Assembly: GCA_029834535.1 (NCBI GenBank)
Contig: JAQMWT010000156.1
Location: forward strand, 1-64,000
Length of the DNA: 64,000 bases
Source of the DNA: Chrysophaeum taylorii
Taxonomy: Eukaryota; Sar; Pelagophyceae; Pelagomonadales; Pelagomonadaceae
Direction of reading: 5' to 3'
Positions 1-10,900 of this stretch are shown here, piece after piece. Positions within the stretch are counted from its first letter, which is position 1. Every line of letters starts with the position of its first letter. The translations under genes and the position numbers were made by a program. Below the pieces are notes generated by a model. It did not search any database and was not told the origin of the DNA. It saw nothing but the letters and a program-made list of their open reading frames with translations.

Positions 1-914
1 ACGAGGTGTTGTGGGTGGCGTTGGCGGTGCAGCCGGTCGCCGACGATGCCGATGCGAGATTGCGCGTCCCAGACGAAGTCGGCGTCGGAGGACCACGCGT
101 TGAGCGGGAGCGCGGCACCCCAGAGCTGGAGCCTCGTGGTCGTCGGTCTCACTGCGACGCCACACGCTCTCCACCGCACGCAGCATCTCCTCGACAACCC
201 GCGTCTCGGTCTCGGTGCCTTGTGGGCCTCTTGGATGTTTGTTGCGGCGCGCAGGTCGCCGGTAGAGAGCGCGGTAGAAACGTGATATCTCGCCTCCCAG
301 CCGAGCTTGAGATTGTTGTTGCTTAGGAAGGCGAGAACCTCGTCTTCAACGTACCGTACATCGACGTCGACGGTTCCCGCGGGGACCTCGAATAGTAACG
401 AATAAACGGAGTTAAGCGAAAACGCTGAATCGACGCGGCCAAAACGGGCGCGAAGCAAAGAGCCAAGGCTCGTGCGCTTCCAGGCGCTCGGCGCACTTGC
501 CGTGTGCGATCACAACGGCGTCGAACGGCTCGCCGTCGACGAGCCAGCCCCCGCGGAGTCCGCCGTTGGGGAATCCACGCGCGTCGCCCGGACGTCGAGG
601 CCGCTCGCGAGATCCGTTGCGAAGCCCGAAATTCGAGTTCGGCCGTTCCGACGTAGCTTCCTGCGCCGTAGGGCCTCAGGACGCCGCGGGACACGGCCTC
701 CTCGACGTGCGCGGCGAACCGCGGGGTGCTCACCTTCACGAACTGGGCGGCGTGGTCGACTGCGCCGCCCCACCCGGTTTCAAGGGGAGCCGCGAGGGCG
801 CACCTACCCCCACGCGTCTCTTCCCCGTGTCGAACACCACCACGTCGTGGTTCTCCACGAGTCCGCGCCCGGCGGCGAGCTGCTTATGCCTCCACCGATG
901 ATCCCGACGCGCAT
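1..914 (-). pseudogene. Renalase-like FAD amine oxidase, left-arm copy (partial, frame broken)
   Basis: This is the second copy of the intact gene at 22420-23469. The ATG lies at 914-912 and the C-terminal third-to-end runs off the window. The reading frame is interrupted several times by small deletions relative to the right arm, for example just after the start where the dinucleotide-binding GxGxxG segment lies. If the breaks are real the copy is a pseudogene. If they are consensus errors it is a second working gene. The deletion bias along 1-6700 favours the second reading. Confidence 0.7.
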
Positions 915-998
915 TATTGTTTTTAAAAAAAAATGACGTGGCAGAAGAAAACTTCATGATGACGAAAGAAAGGGGAGGGTATTGTTTTGTTGTTGTTG

Positions 999-1935
999 TT
1001 AATAGACGCGGCGGCGGCGGTTTATCTTGAGGCGGCGGGGGGCAACGACGAAAGCGAGAGAGCGGCCGCGCGGAACGGCGGCTTGCACCTCTTCTTCTTC
1101 TTCTTCTTCTTCTTCGCCTCGGCGGCGGTGTCGTCGTCTGCGCGCGGCTTTGGTGGTGGCGTCCTCTTCTTGGTGGTGGACGGCGACCGGTGCATCGGTG
1201 AAGCATGCGTGGCGGACGCCGCGGTGGATCGCGTTGCCACATCGAGGACGGATGTCTCGAAGGTGTGGGCTCGCGTCGAGAGATCGCCAGGGAGTAGGGG
1301 TGGTCCCCGGAGGAGTTCAGGTACTGCTTCTCCGACTCGGTCTTGATCCAAGTACAGGCTTCGCGGAGGGCCTTTTTGTCAAGGTGTCGAGAATGAAGCC
1401 AGGAACGCCGATCTTCAACCGAAGGTCTGCGCTGTACTCGACGCGACTCCAGTCGCGTTTGTCGGGATGCGGGCTCACGCGCCAAATCCCGTGGACGTCG
1501 TCGATGTCCGAGCGGTGGTCGTAATCCAGGGTCCAGGTCAGGGCGTTGTCGTTCCGGACGTGACGCACGAAATACTCCATGTTATACCCGGACACACGTG
1601 GACGACAAACCTCGTCTTCAGCTCGCGCGCGGACGCCGCGTAGTTCTCGCACACCTTGACCCTCGGCACCTTGGAGGGATACGTCTCGAACGACAACAAC
1701 TGCGACCAAACGATCGCCGGCGGCGCGGCCACGTCTTCGACAGCAACACCGACCCCGCTGCTCTTGCCGTTCGTCTGCTTCAGCACCACGTTCCCCTCGC
1801 TCAGCGTCGCGAGGTCAGTCGACGATAGCTTGGAAACGGCGTCGTCGCCGTGAACGGCTCGCGCGTCTCGCGATGGGGGTGCGGCACGCCGAACTCGGCC
1901 GCGAGCGCGAGCGGGAACAACCCAACAAATAGCAT
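999..1935 (-). pseudogene. SRPBCC/START-like protein, left-arm copy (frame broken)
   Basis: This copy corresponds to the intact frame at 21390-22334. Start ATG is at 1935 and the stop at 1001-999. At least three small length differences break the frame, among them a lost C in the run after the central VHVCPG segment near 1591 and a shortened A/T run near 1374. The N-terminal hydrophobic leader and the core segments around NMEYFVRHVRND remain readable in separate frames. Same interpretation problem as its neighbour: true decay or sequencing error. Confidence 0.7.
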
Positions 1936-2292
1936 CTTCCTAATTCAACCTTCGCGTTGTCACTCTGACTCCGCCTGTCCCAAGGTTCGTATGAATAGCC
2001 CCAATTTTTCGTCAGTTATTACATTTGGGGACCACGATCATTTTCTTCAATAACTAGCCCTCTCGAAGAAGATATGTGGTGAAGAAGAAGTAATAAAACT
2101 CCTACTCTAAAGGTATCACCGACTCAGAAACCGGCACGCGTCCGGAAAGACGGGATTCGCGTCTCGGGCGAGACAGGTCGGAACGACGGTCCGTTGGAGT
2201 TCGGGTGCAGTTCTGGCGTGGCGGCCGCGGGCGCGGGCGGGCGTCCCAAGAGATTCGAAAGTTGAATCGCGCGTTGAAGGCGACCCGCCGGC

Positions 2293-4933
2293 ATGACACC
2301 GAGTGAGACCCCCGGCGCGAGGCGCGACGAGCGGACGTCGAGCGGAGCGGCGGCGACGGCGACGGCGGAGCGTTCGGCGCAGGTGAGCCGCGATCTTCGG
2401 GCGAGCCAGCTCGAGAGGCGGCCCGCGAACACGTCGAAGTCCTACGGGACGTCGGCGGGCCCGGGGACGCGGTGGATCAAGCAATTCCGCGAGTTCGTGG
2501 CGGCGGCGCCGGGGTCGACGCTCTACGGCAACCGCATCGATCCGGATCGCGAGGCGTACGACGGCGGCGACGACCTCGTCACGCCGGACAAGTGCCTCGA
2601 GTTCTTGCGCTTCACGGCGGGCGCGAAAGCTCGACTCGTACGGCAAACCTATCGACGGGGACCTGGTCGGTATCAGCACGCTGCGCCAGCTGCTGAAGGA
2701 GGCCCTCGTCGACTACTACCAGGAGCAGCTAACCAACGACAAGTACAGGCACCGCATCCAGAAGCACAACATCCCTCGCCCGATCGCACTACGGCGTCGC
2801 CATAGTGCTGTCGAATCACGCGAAGGACACGGCGCGCCGCAAGCGCCAGAAGTACCTGTGCCGCCACACGCGGGCGCTGCTGGTCGGCTACAACGACGAG
2901 CAGCACGGAATGCTCTGCGAGTACGCGCTCTTCGACGGCGCGCCGGGCCCGACCGAGCGCAACAAGCTCTTCCGCGGGACTCGCGCGCGATTCGCGCACG
3001 TGGTCCAGCACGTGCTCGCTCTGCGCGGCGACAGCCTCCGCAAGGCCCAACTCGCCGACTGGCTCGTGTTTCAAACGCGGTCCGCCGAGGGCCCCACGCT
3101 TGCCGGCTGCTCGTCTTTCTCCACGACAACGGCAAGACGAACGTCACGGGACACGCCGACGTGAGCGCCGCGATGCGCCACGCGACGAACCCGGAGAGGT
3201 GAGCGCCCCGCCGCGTCGCGTCCGTTCACGCGCTGGATCCGCAGGTGCCTCCACTTCAGCATGGCGCTCTACTTGTTCACGATGTGGACCGTTCTCGGCG
3301 TCCGCAAGCCCAATTACACGCCGTACGCCGGCGTGGACGAAAGGACGGGCAGCCGATCGTCGTCCGCGAGTGGATGGACTACTTCCTCGTCTTCGACGGC
3401 AAGCCTGCTGGCCGCCGCGGCAAGTCGGGACCTCCCGACCCGAAGAACCCGCTCTCGGACAAGGCGATGCTCGACGAGACCAAGGGCATGTACGCGCGGA
3501 TCGCGGTTCCAATAGAAGACCCGAGCACGTCGTCCACCTGCGCCGCGGCGAGGCTCTCCGGATGGCGGAGGCGGCCGGAGTCGGCCGCGACGAGCTGCGG
3601 CAAGCCGCACACCATCGGCAGGCGGACGCGCTCAGCGTGTCGTACTGCAACGACTTCCCGATGCGCTTCATTCGACACAGCGCCGGTTTCCCGATCGACG
3701 GTGGGTGTCGTGTGACGACGTCGCGCGATCGCTCGAGCTTTCCCGATCATAGGCGGGTGTTACTACGTCGCGCGATCGCTCGAGCCCGTGCCGGACCGAC
3801 TCAGGAATATGGTCTTCGGCTCCGTGGTCGACCCGGTTCGAGCGATGATGCGCTCCGACGAGGCGACCTTCGATCGCAATACGCGCAACCACCTCGACAT
3901 GCTCGATCACCTCGCCGAGTGCCTCGTCCAAGATGCGGCGCTCATGCGCAAACTTGGGAAGATGGACGACCACCCGATGTGGGGCTTCGCGCCGTTCAAC
4001 ACGAAAGAGTTCGCCGACTACGTCGAGCGCCAAGACGCCGCCATGAAGAACATGCCGATCGAGCGCCTGCGGATGACGGCGGCGGCGGCGCAGGAGCGCG
4101 GCGACACGCTGACCGCCGCCGCCATCAACGCGATCTACGCCTCGCTCTGCGACACCCACCACAAGGTCGCCGCCGCGGCCGTCCCCTCGACGACGACCGC
4201 CGTCCGGCTCGCGAACACGCCCGCGCGCCAGCTCAGCGAGATCCACAGCCGCGTATGCGACGCCCAGTCTCGTCCGAGGCTACCGTCGTGCCCGCCGGGC
4301 GCTCGACCGCTCGAAGTGGCCACGCCGATCCGCCTGCGACGCCACCACGTCGTCTTGCCACCGAGGACATGGCGGACGACGAGCTCATGTTTGGCATGCG
4401 ACCTCTCGTCGTTGCTGACTCGTCGACCTGGGACGAGGACCCGCTCCCCAAATTCGCGTCGTGTTATCAGCTACGACCGTGCGAGTCACCCAGGAGGTGG
4501 CCCAAGAGTACTTTCGCGGCGTCGACGGGGCCCGCCGGTCAAGGAGCTCGAGCGCTTCTACGGTCAAAAAAGCGGTCCGGATGGGCAAAACGGCAAGCAC
4601 TCGTGGCTCGAATGGCACCCGCAAGGACAACCGCGCTTTCGGAAGCGTTCAGCAAGCGCGCCGTGATCTACGAGGTCCTAGGCGAGGGGCGAGGACGCGG
4701 GCGTCGCATTCCTCGACGGACTCATCAAGGACCAGTTCCCCCACTCCCGTCGAGTTTCCCACCTCGTCTGGCTCCAGAAGGAGCTCTCAAAGCGAAGGCC
4801 CAACTACGCCAAGAACCGCGCCCGTGGCAAAGGGCCGTGATGGGGGCCCAAGTAAACAACGACTCGTCGATGGCGCTGCCACCACGACAAATCCACGAAC
4901 GCCGACAACAACGACGACGACCTGCCGACCTGA
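2293..4933 (+). mobile_element. Crypton tyrosine-recombinase gene, left-arm copy (broken)
   Basis: Left-arm duplicate of the Crypton at 18367-21029. Readable parts in order are an N-terminal core-binding segment (2293-2780), a CBF3/Ndc10-type recombinase core split by two short introns (about 2805-3850), a helical segment (3790-4260) and a C-terminal GCR1_C-like DNA-binding domain (about 4490-4740) with an acidic tail. Homopolymer shortening relative to the right arm splits it into more frames than the partner. Both intron boundaries (GTGAGC...CGCAG near 3199-3244 and GTGGGT...CATAG near 3702-3753) are conserved. Confidence 0.75.
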
Positions 4934-4979
4934 GCTTTGCGTGGTCGACGCAAATCCCGGATAAGGCGACCTAGTCTTG

Positions 4980-7900
4980 TTAACTGGCGTTCATTTTGTG
5001 AAACTGGCGGGCGCTTGTGCCGCACACGCCGGGCATCGCCCTCCAACTAGCAATGGGTCGGGAGAGTTGACCATCCGTGGGACTAGTGGTTGGGCTAGAC
5101 GTAGTCGGGCTGGACGTGGGATGAACCGTCGGACCGGGCGTGGGGAGTCTCGTGGGACCATCATCGTCGATCCGATTCGTGCTGCAGAGATAGTCTGTGA
5201 AGCAGTAGTTGCACAGAGTCGTCCATGCGGAAACCCAGGTCATCCTGCCAGCCACCACCCCAGTTCGTGGTGAGCCAGCAATCGCTTCGGTAATTTCCGT
5301 TTGGCTCGTTGTACGTCGTCTCCCGCATGAACCACGGCTCCCCCGCAATGCTTTTCCACGAGGTTCCCTTCTGCCTCCGCCTCGTACGCCGCTTGCGCAG
5401 CGAGTTCATGGCCCATTGTGCATCCGCCGCAGCCACTTTCCTCGCGATAGACACCGACCGCGTAGGTAAATTTCCTGTCGACGGCATCGATGACGGCCTT
5501 CGCGTGCTCGTAGCTTCTCGGCACCCATATATCAAAGCCTGCGGGACAGCTGTTTGAGTCGAATCTGCTACACGTCCGCAGCCCTCCGGATACGGTGAGG
5601 ACGTCGACAATCTGGCCGTCGCCGATCGGTATGCAGTGCAGCTCGCCGCCATCGTATTCGCGCACGCCTGGAACACTTCCGCATACGGGAGCCAAGGTCG
5701 GAGCGTGTGTGGGACTAGCGGTGGGCCTGGACGTGGTAGGTCTAGACGTGGTTGGTCCAGATGTTGGAACACTGGTCGTCGGAGCGGCAGTCGGGCTGGA
5801 CGTGGTGGGGGCTTTTGTGGGACGAACGGTCGGGTAGGAAGTTGGAAGCGGCGTTGGCGCGTCGATCTCACTGACTTGGAGGAACCTGTATTCTCCAGCC
5901 CCCCGCCAGGTGCGGAGCCCGACGGAACCAGAGACGTAGGCGTAGGTGCAGTCCGAGACCGAGATGAGCTCGACGCCGTCGACAGCAACGCGCAGCTCGC
6001 ACCCGACGGCAGTGACCCGAAGCAAGTGCGGTTGATGAGCGACGATTGGATGGTATGTGAGCGCGAGTGTCTGCCACCCGTCGTCAATGATGCCGAGGAT
6101 GACTCTCTGATATCTAGCATCGAGGCCGGCGTAGTACTGGTGCCCCACATTGTCTGAACCAGAGAACTCGGTACCGCGGAACAGGATGCCCATCTCGCCG
6201 GAATACAGCGTGATCTGCACGCTGATGTCGATGTGGCTGGTCCAATTGTACACCTTAGGAGGCAACGAAGCAATCGTGACAGAGTACGGACGATATTGCG
6301 TCGCCGTGCAAGTATCATCAAAGGCCCAGGCGCCGGTTTGCACACTCAGGCGTTGCCTGCGCAGAGCAGCCCACCATAGTCGTCGTCGGTTGGAGCGAAA
6401 CGGTCGGGTGCGTCGACGGTAGCGGTGTAATCGTAGGCTCGGGCGAAGACGTTGGACCTGACGTGGGCGCGTAATCGACAGCGTTCGTGCTGCACAGATA
6501 CGTCGTGAAGCAGTAGTAGCAATTGGCGTCGTTTAAGAGAAGCCGACATCGTCCTCCCAGCCGGTGCCCCATCTCGTGGTGAGCCAGCAATCGGCCGTGT
6601 AGTCGCCGTTCGGCTCGTTGAATGTCGTCTCCCGCATGAACCAAGGATTGCCCGCGACGCTCTTCCATCCAACGTTTTCCTTGCTCTCCGCCTCGTATGC
6701 GAGTTGCACTTGGGAGTTCATGGCTAGCCGCGTACACCCGCCGCAGCCGTCCTCCTCGCGATAGATGCCGACGAGATCCGTGTACGGACTACCACCAAAG
6801 AGGTCGCGCACGGCCTTTGCGTGATCGTAAGATCGTGGCACCCAGACGTCGAAGCCGTCGGGGCAGGAGTTTGCATCGGTGCGCTTACAGGTCCGTTCGC
6901 CGTTCGTGATGGCCAGAACGTTGACGATCTCGTCGTTAACCTCGAGGCAGTGCAGGGTGTGCTCGCCGTACTCGAAGTTGCCCTCCTGCCCCCTGCATAC
7001 AGACGCGATCGTCGGCTTCGGCGAGGGCACGCTTGAAGGCATAGGAGAGATCGAAGGGGAAAACGAAGGGGCTGGGATCGGAACTGGACTGGGTTTGGCC
7101 GTCGTCGGCTCAGACGACGGCCGGGCGGATATAGTTGGGAGCGAAGACGGCAAGGACGTCGGGAGACCTGTCGGCCCGCCAGTATCAATCCGATTCGTGC
7201 TACAGAGATAGTCCGTGAAGCAGTAGTTGCACCCAGAGTCGTCCATGCGGAAGCCGATACCGTCCTCCCAGCCACCACCCCAGTTCGTGGTGAGCCAGCA
7301 ATCGCCTCGATAATTCCCGTTTGGCTCGTTGTAGGTCGTCTCCCGCATGAACCACGGCTCCCCCGCAATACTTTTCCACCCGCGGTTCCCCTTGGCCTCC
7401 GCCTCGTACGTCGCTTGTGCCTCAGAGTTCATGGCCCATTGCGTGCATCCACCGCAGCCATTCTCCTCGCGATAGACGCCAACCACGTAGGTGAATTTCC
7501 TGTCGACGGCATCGATCACGGCCTTCGCGTGTTGGTAGCTTTTCGGCACCCAGATATCGAAGCCGACGGGACAGCTGTTTTCGTCGAATCTGCTACACGT
7601 CCGAAGCCCTCCGGATACGGCGAGAACGTCAACAATCTGGCCATCGCCGATCGGTACGCAGTGCAGCTCGCCGGCATCGTACTCGCGCACGCCGGGCACG
7701 CCCGCACATACCGGTGCCATTGTGGGTGCCTTTGAATGTGTCGGATGCGGTGTCGGATGAGGTGATACAGAAGGCTGCGACGTCGTCGGGGGACGCGAGA
7801 TCGTCGGTGCCATCGTGGGTAGACTCGTCGGTACCGGCGTCGGGAGCGACGAGATCGTCGGGACGGGCGACGGCGCGGGCGACGGGTCGCTGGTTGGCAC

Positions 7901-10900
7901 AGGCGACGGTTCGCTCGATGGCGCAGGAGATACTGACGGCGCTGGCGTCGGAATCAGCGTCGGCGCGCGCGTGGGCCCAACTTCGAAGACGTCCGAGAGG
8001 CCGAGGACGTCTGGAAAGTTTCTGATGTTTGGGATGACGTAATCCATATCCTCGTCGACCACGCCCATGAACTTGGCCAACGGCGCCCACATGGACTCCC
8101 AGGGTGTCGTCGGAATGATGACGCCGCGACCCGAGTTTATGTTCATGTCGCCGTCCGGCCCGAGAGTCTTCGGGTAGTGCCCGTGGATCTGCGACCCGTT
8201 GAGGCCGCCGCTGACGATCAAGTGGTGCCCGCCCCAGCCGTGGTCCGTGCCTTGGCCGTTCCAGGTCAGCGTCCGTCCGAAGTCGCTCATGGTAGCCACG
8301 GCCACGTCATCAAAAACACCCTGGGCTCTCATCTCTTCCACAAACGAGCCCAGAGCGTCGTCGATTTCCGTAAGCATGCCCGGAAGCCTCTCGAGGGTGC
8401 CGTGCGTGTCGAAGCCGCCGATCGACACGAAGAAGGCCGCGCGCTCGTACCCAAAGGCCTCGCGCTTGTTGATGATCCTCGCGATGTCCTTAAAGCGCTG
8501 CGAAAGGCGCGCGTCGCCAAATTCCGCCGTGAGACCTTGGTCGTCTTCGAATATGTGCGCAATCTCCTCTGCGTTGGCGATGGCGGGGCCGAGCAAACTC
8601 GCGTAGGTCTCTGCGAAGATGGACTGCGACACCGGGTCCGTAAGCGCGTCTATGTCGGCCTTGAGCTTGTCGTAGTCGACGAGGCGCGAAAACCCGAGCG
8701 AGTTCAGATCCACGATGTCGGCGGCACCGCTGCCTTCTAGCGCCTTGGGACTCCCGTCCAGAGAGAAGCCGACGGCGTTCAGCTTGCTCGAACCCGTGGG
8801 GTCCGCAAGAACCTGCGCAGCACAAAAAATAAAACGGGTCGTGTGTCACGCGAAGAAGACGACGACGCCGGAAGATGTTGATTGCGTTGAGGATGCGCCC
8901 CATGACGCCTCGCGCGTTCATGTTGTCGGAGTGGACCGACTGAGCGATGCGTTGCTGGACGTCGTGCGCGCCGACCGACGGCGGAGTCCGCTTGGTACCG
9001 GCCCGCAACTCTTCGACGGTGATGGGCTCCACCAGGGGTCCGATGTTCGCAAACCAGGATGCTTCCCCTTGCTGGTACATGTCGTGCACGTTCTGGAGGG
9101 AGGGATGCATGCCGAACACCTCGCAGGGCTGAGTATCGGGCCGGGGCTCGACGAGGAGGTAGTCGTCGGTCACGTCAAAGGGCATGTCGGCGACGGGTCC
9201 GCGGTAGTCTCGGTACTGACCCGCGAGGCGGTTTTGATACTCGCATTGCGAGTGGGGCGTTAGGACGGTGTAGGAATCCTCGCCACCGTACAGGAAGAGC
9301 ATGACCACCGCCTTGAACTTTGCCGAGCTCGGTGCTTCGGGCGGAGTCTCGTCGCGCGGTCGTCCGGGGACGTGTATGTTCGTCGCGTGGAATTCGGGCG
9401 TCAGGACGAAGAGTTCCTGCGCCTTCTTGAGGCCGTTGGCCGGCGTCGTCTCGCTCGCGATCGCGTTGGCAATTGTCCGCTTGCTCGCGTTCGAAAGTCT
9501 GCCGTCCGTAAGCAGCACGTCGAGCTCGTCGACAATATCGAGGGCTTGATCGGTCGTTGGTGCGAACATGAGACCGCCATCCGCCGGCCAGGCGCAAGAC
9601 CCGGTGCCGCCGCCAAAGCCCTGGTTGCACCGGGTCAGCCCGTATTTAATCATCGAATGCAAGCCGTTTGCGAAACCGATGAGGTTCGTCCCGGTCATGA
9701 CCTGGGCCTCGGGAGCGACCAACATCTTGTCGCCCACGACGCCCGGCGGCGAGTAGTCGGGATAATAAAAGCTGAAGACGGACGGCGCCTCGTGGACCAT
9801 CTGACCGATACGGGCGGCGAGGCCTTCGAATTCGACCTCGCGGCCGTCCGTCGACTCGAACTCCATCGCGCGCATGAAGTGGAGCACCTTGACCAACGGC
9901 TCCCTCAGGCGACCGTAGGTAGGATCGGCGAGGACCGCCGGCGACCTGGCCTCGCGGTCAAGAAGGATCGCGGCTATCGTCGCGCCGAGGTCGCCGTACT
10001 CGCCAGAGTAATAAGTCTGGCCGCCGCCGCCGCCGTAATATTCGCCCGCGCGAAACGCGTCTGCAACAGCCTCGACGTACCGGGGCGACGGGTTGGATGT
10101 GACGAAGCGCTGAATAAGAAGCTTGGCCAAAAACGGGGCCGTGTTGTGGTGCTCGAAGAGATGGTCAATCAGCGCTTCCGTTTCCGCGACGACCTCGTGC
10201 TTCGAAGGAGCCTCGACGGCGAACGGCACGAAGTGCGGCGCGTTGCGGAAAGAAAACCCAGCGTCCAGATGCACCGTCGACACCTTGTTGGTCAAAAAGA
10301 TCGGGGTCCCGACCTCGTTCTCGACCACGAAGATCGCATCCTCGTCTAGGACGCCCGTCGTCTTAGTCGCGTACGCCGCGACGCCGCCGACCGTGCCGTA
10401 ATGCGCGTAAGCTTCTTCGTTGCTACTGGGATCGCCGACGGGCGATCCGATGAAGAGCGTCGCCAAAACTTCCTCCCTGGAGGGGATTTCGTCCAAAAAT
10501 GCCGCCGCGACGGAGACGGTCGTGCTGCAGAGACAGGTGACGCCTCTCGTCGCGCAGCCGTCGCAGCCCGACTCGGCCGTCGGATGGTCGCCGTTTGCCC
10601 AGGGGACGCGGAAGAGTCGGTCGCTGTCGAGGGAGAGCTCCCAAGCCCGAATCCAGGAGCTGGATGGCTCGTGAACGATGTTGACGGCGCCCAGCTTGTG
10701 GACCTGGACCTTGACGGCACAGGTCCGGTCGATGCTCGGGGAGACGAGGAGTTCTTGGTGCCAGAAGGGTGCTTCGGGGTCGGCGCAAATTGACCGGCCC
10801 TGGTAGTCTGTCGCCTGGATAGCGTCGTCGAAAAAGGCCATATTCACGCACGGCGCTGGGACGTATTTGTAGACGGCCGCGATCTTTCCGTCGTCGTCGT

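Larger units (their letters stand above)
1..5083. repeat. Left arm of large inverted duplication
   Basis: This stretch is the reverse complement of 18214-23353 apart from small differences. Base 1 pairs with about 23353 and identity ends abruptly at 5083/18214. The arm is cut by the window start, so its true length is unknown. It holds copies of the renalase-like gene, the SRPBCC gene and a Crypton. It is 57 nt shorter overall than its partner. The differences are mainly lost single bases in homopolymers (for example five T versus six A in the SRPBCC gene near 1370) and losses of two or three bases. Confidence 0.95.
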
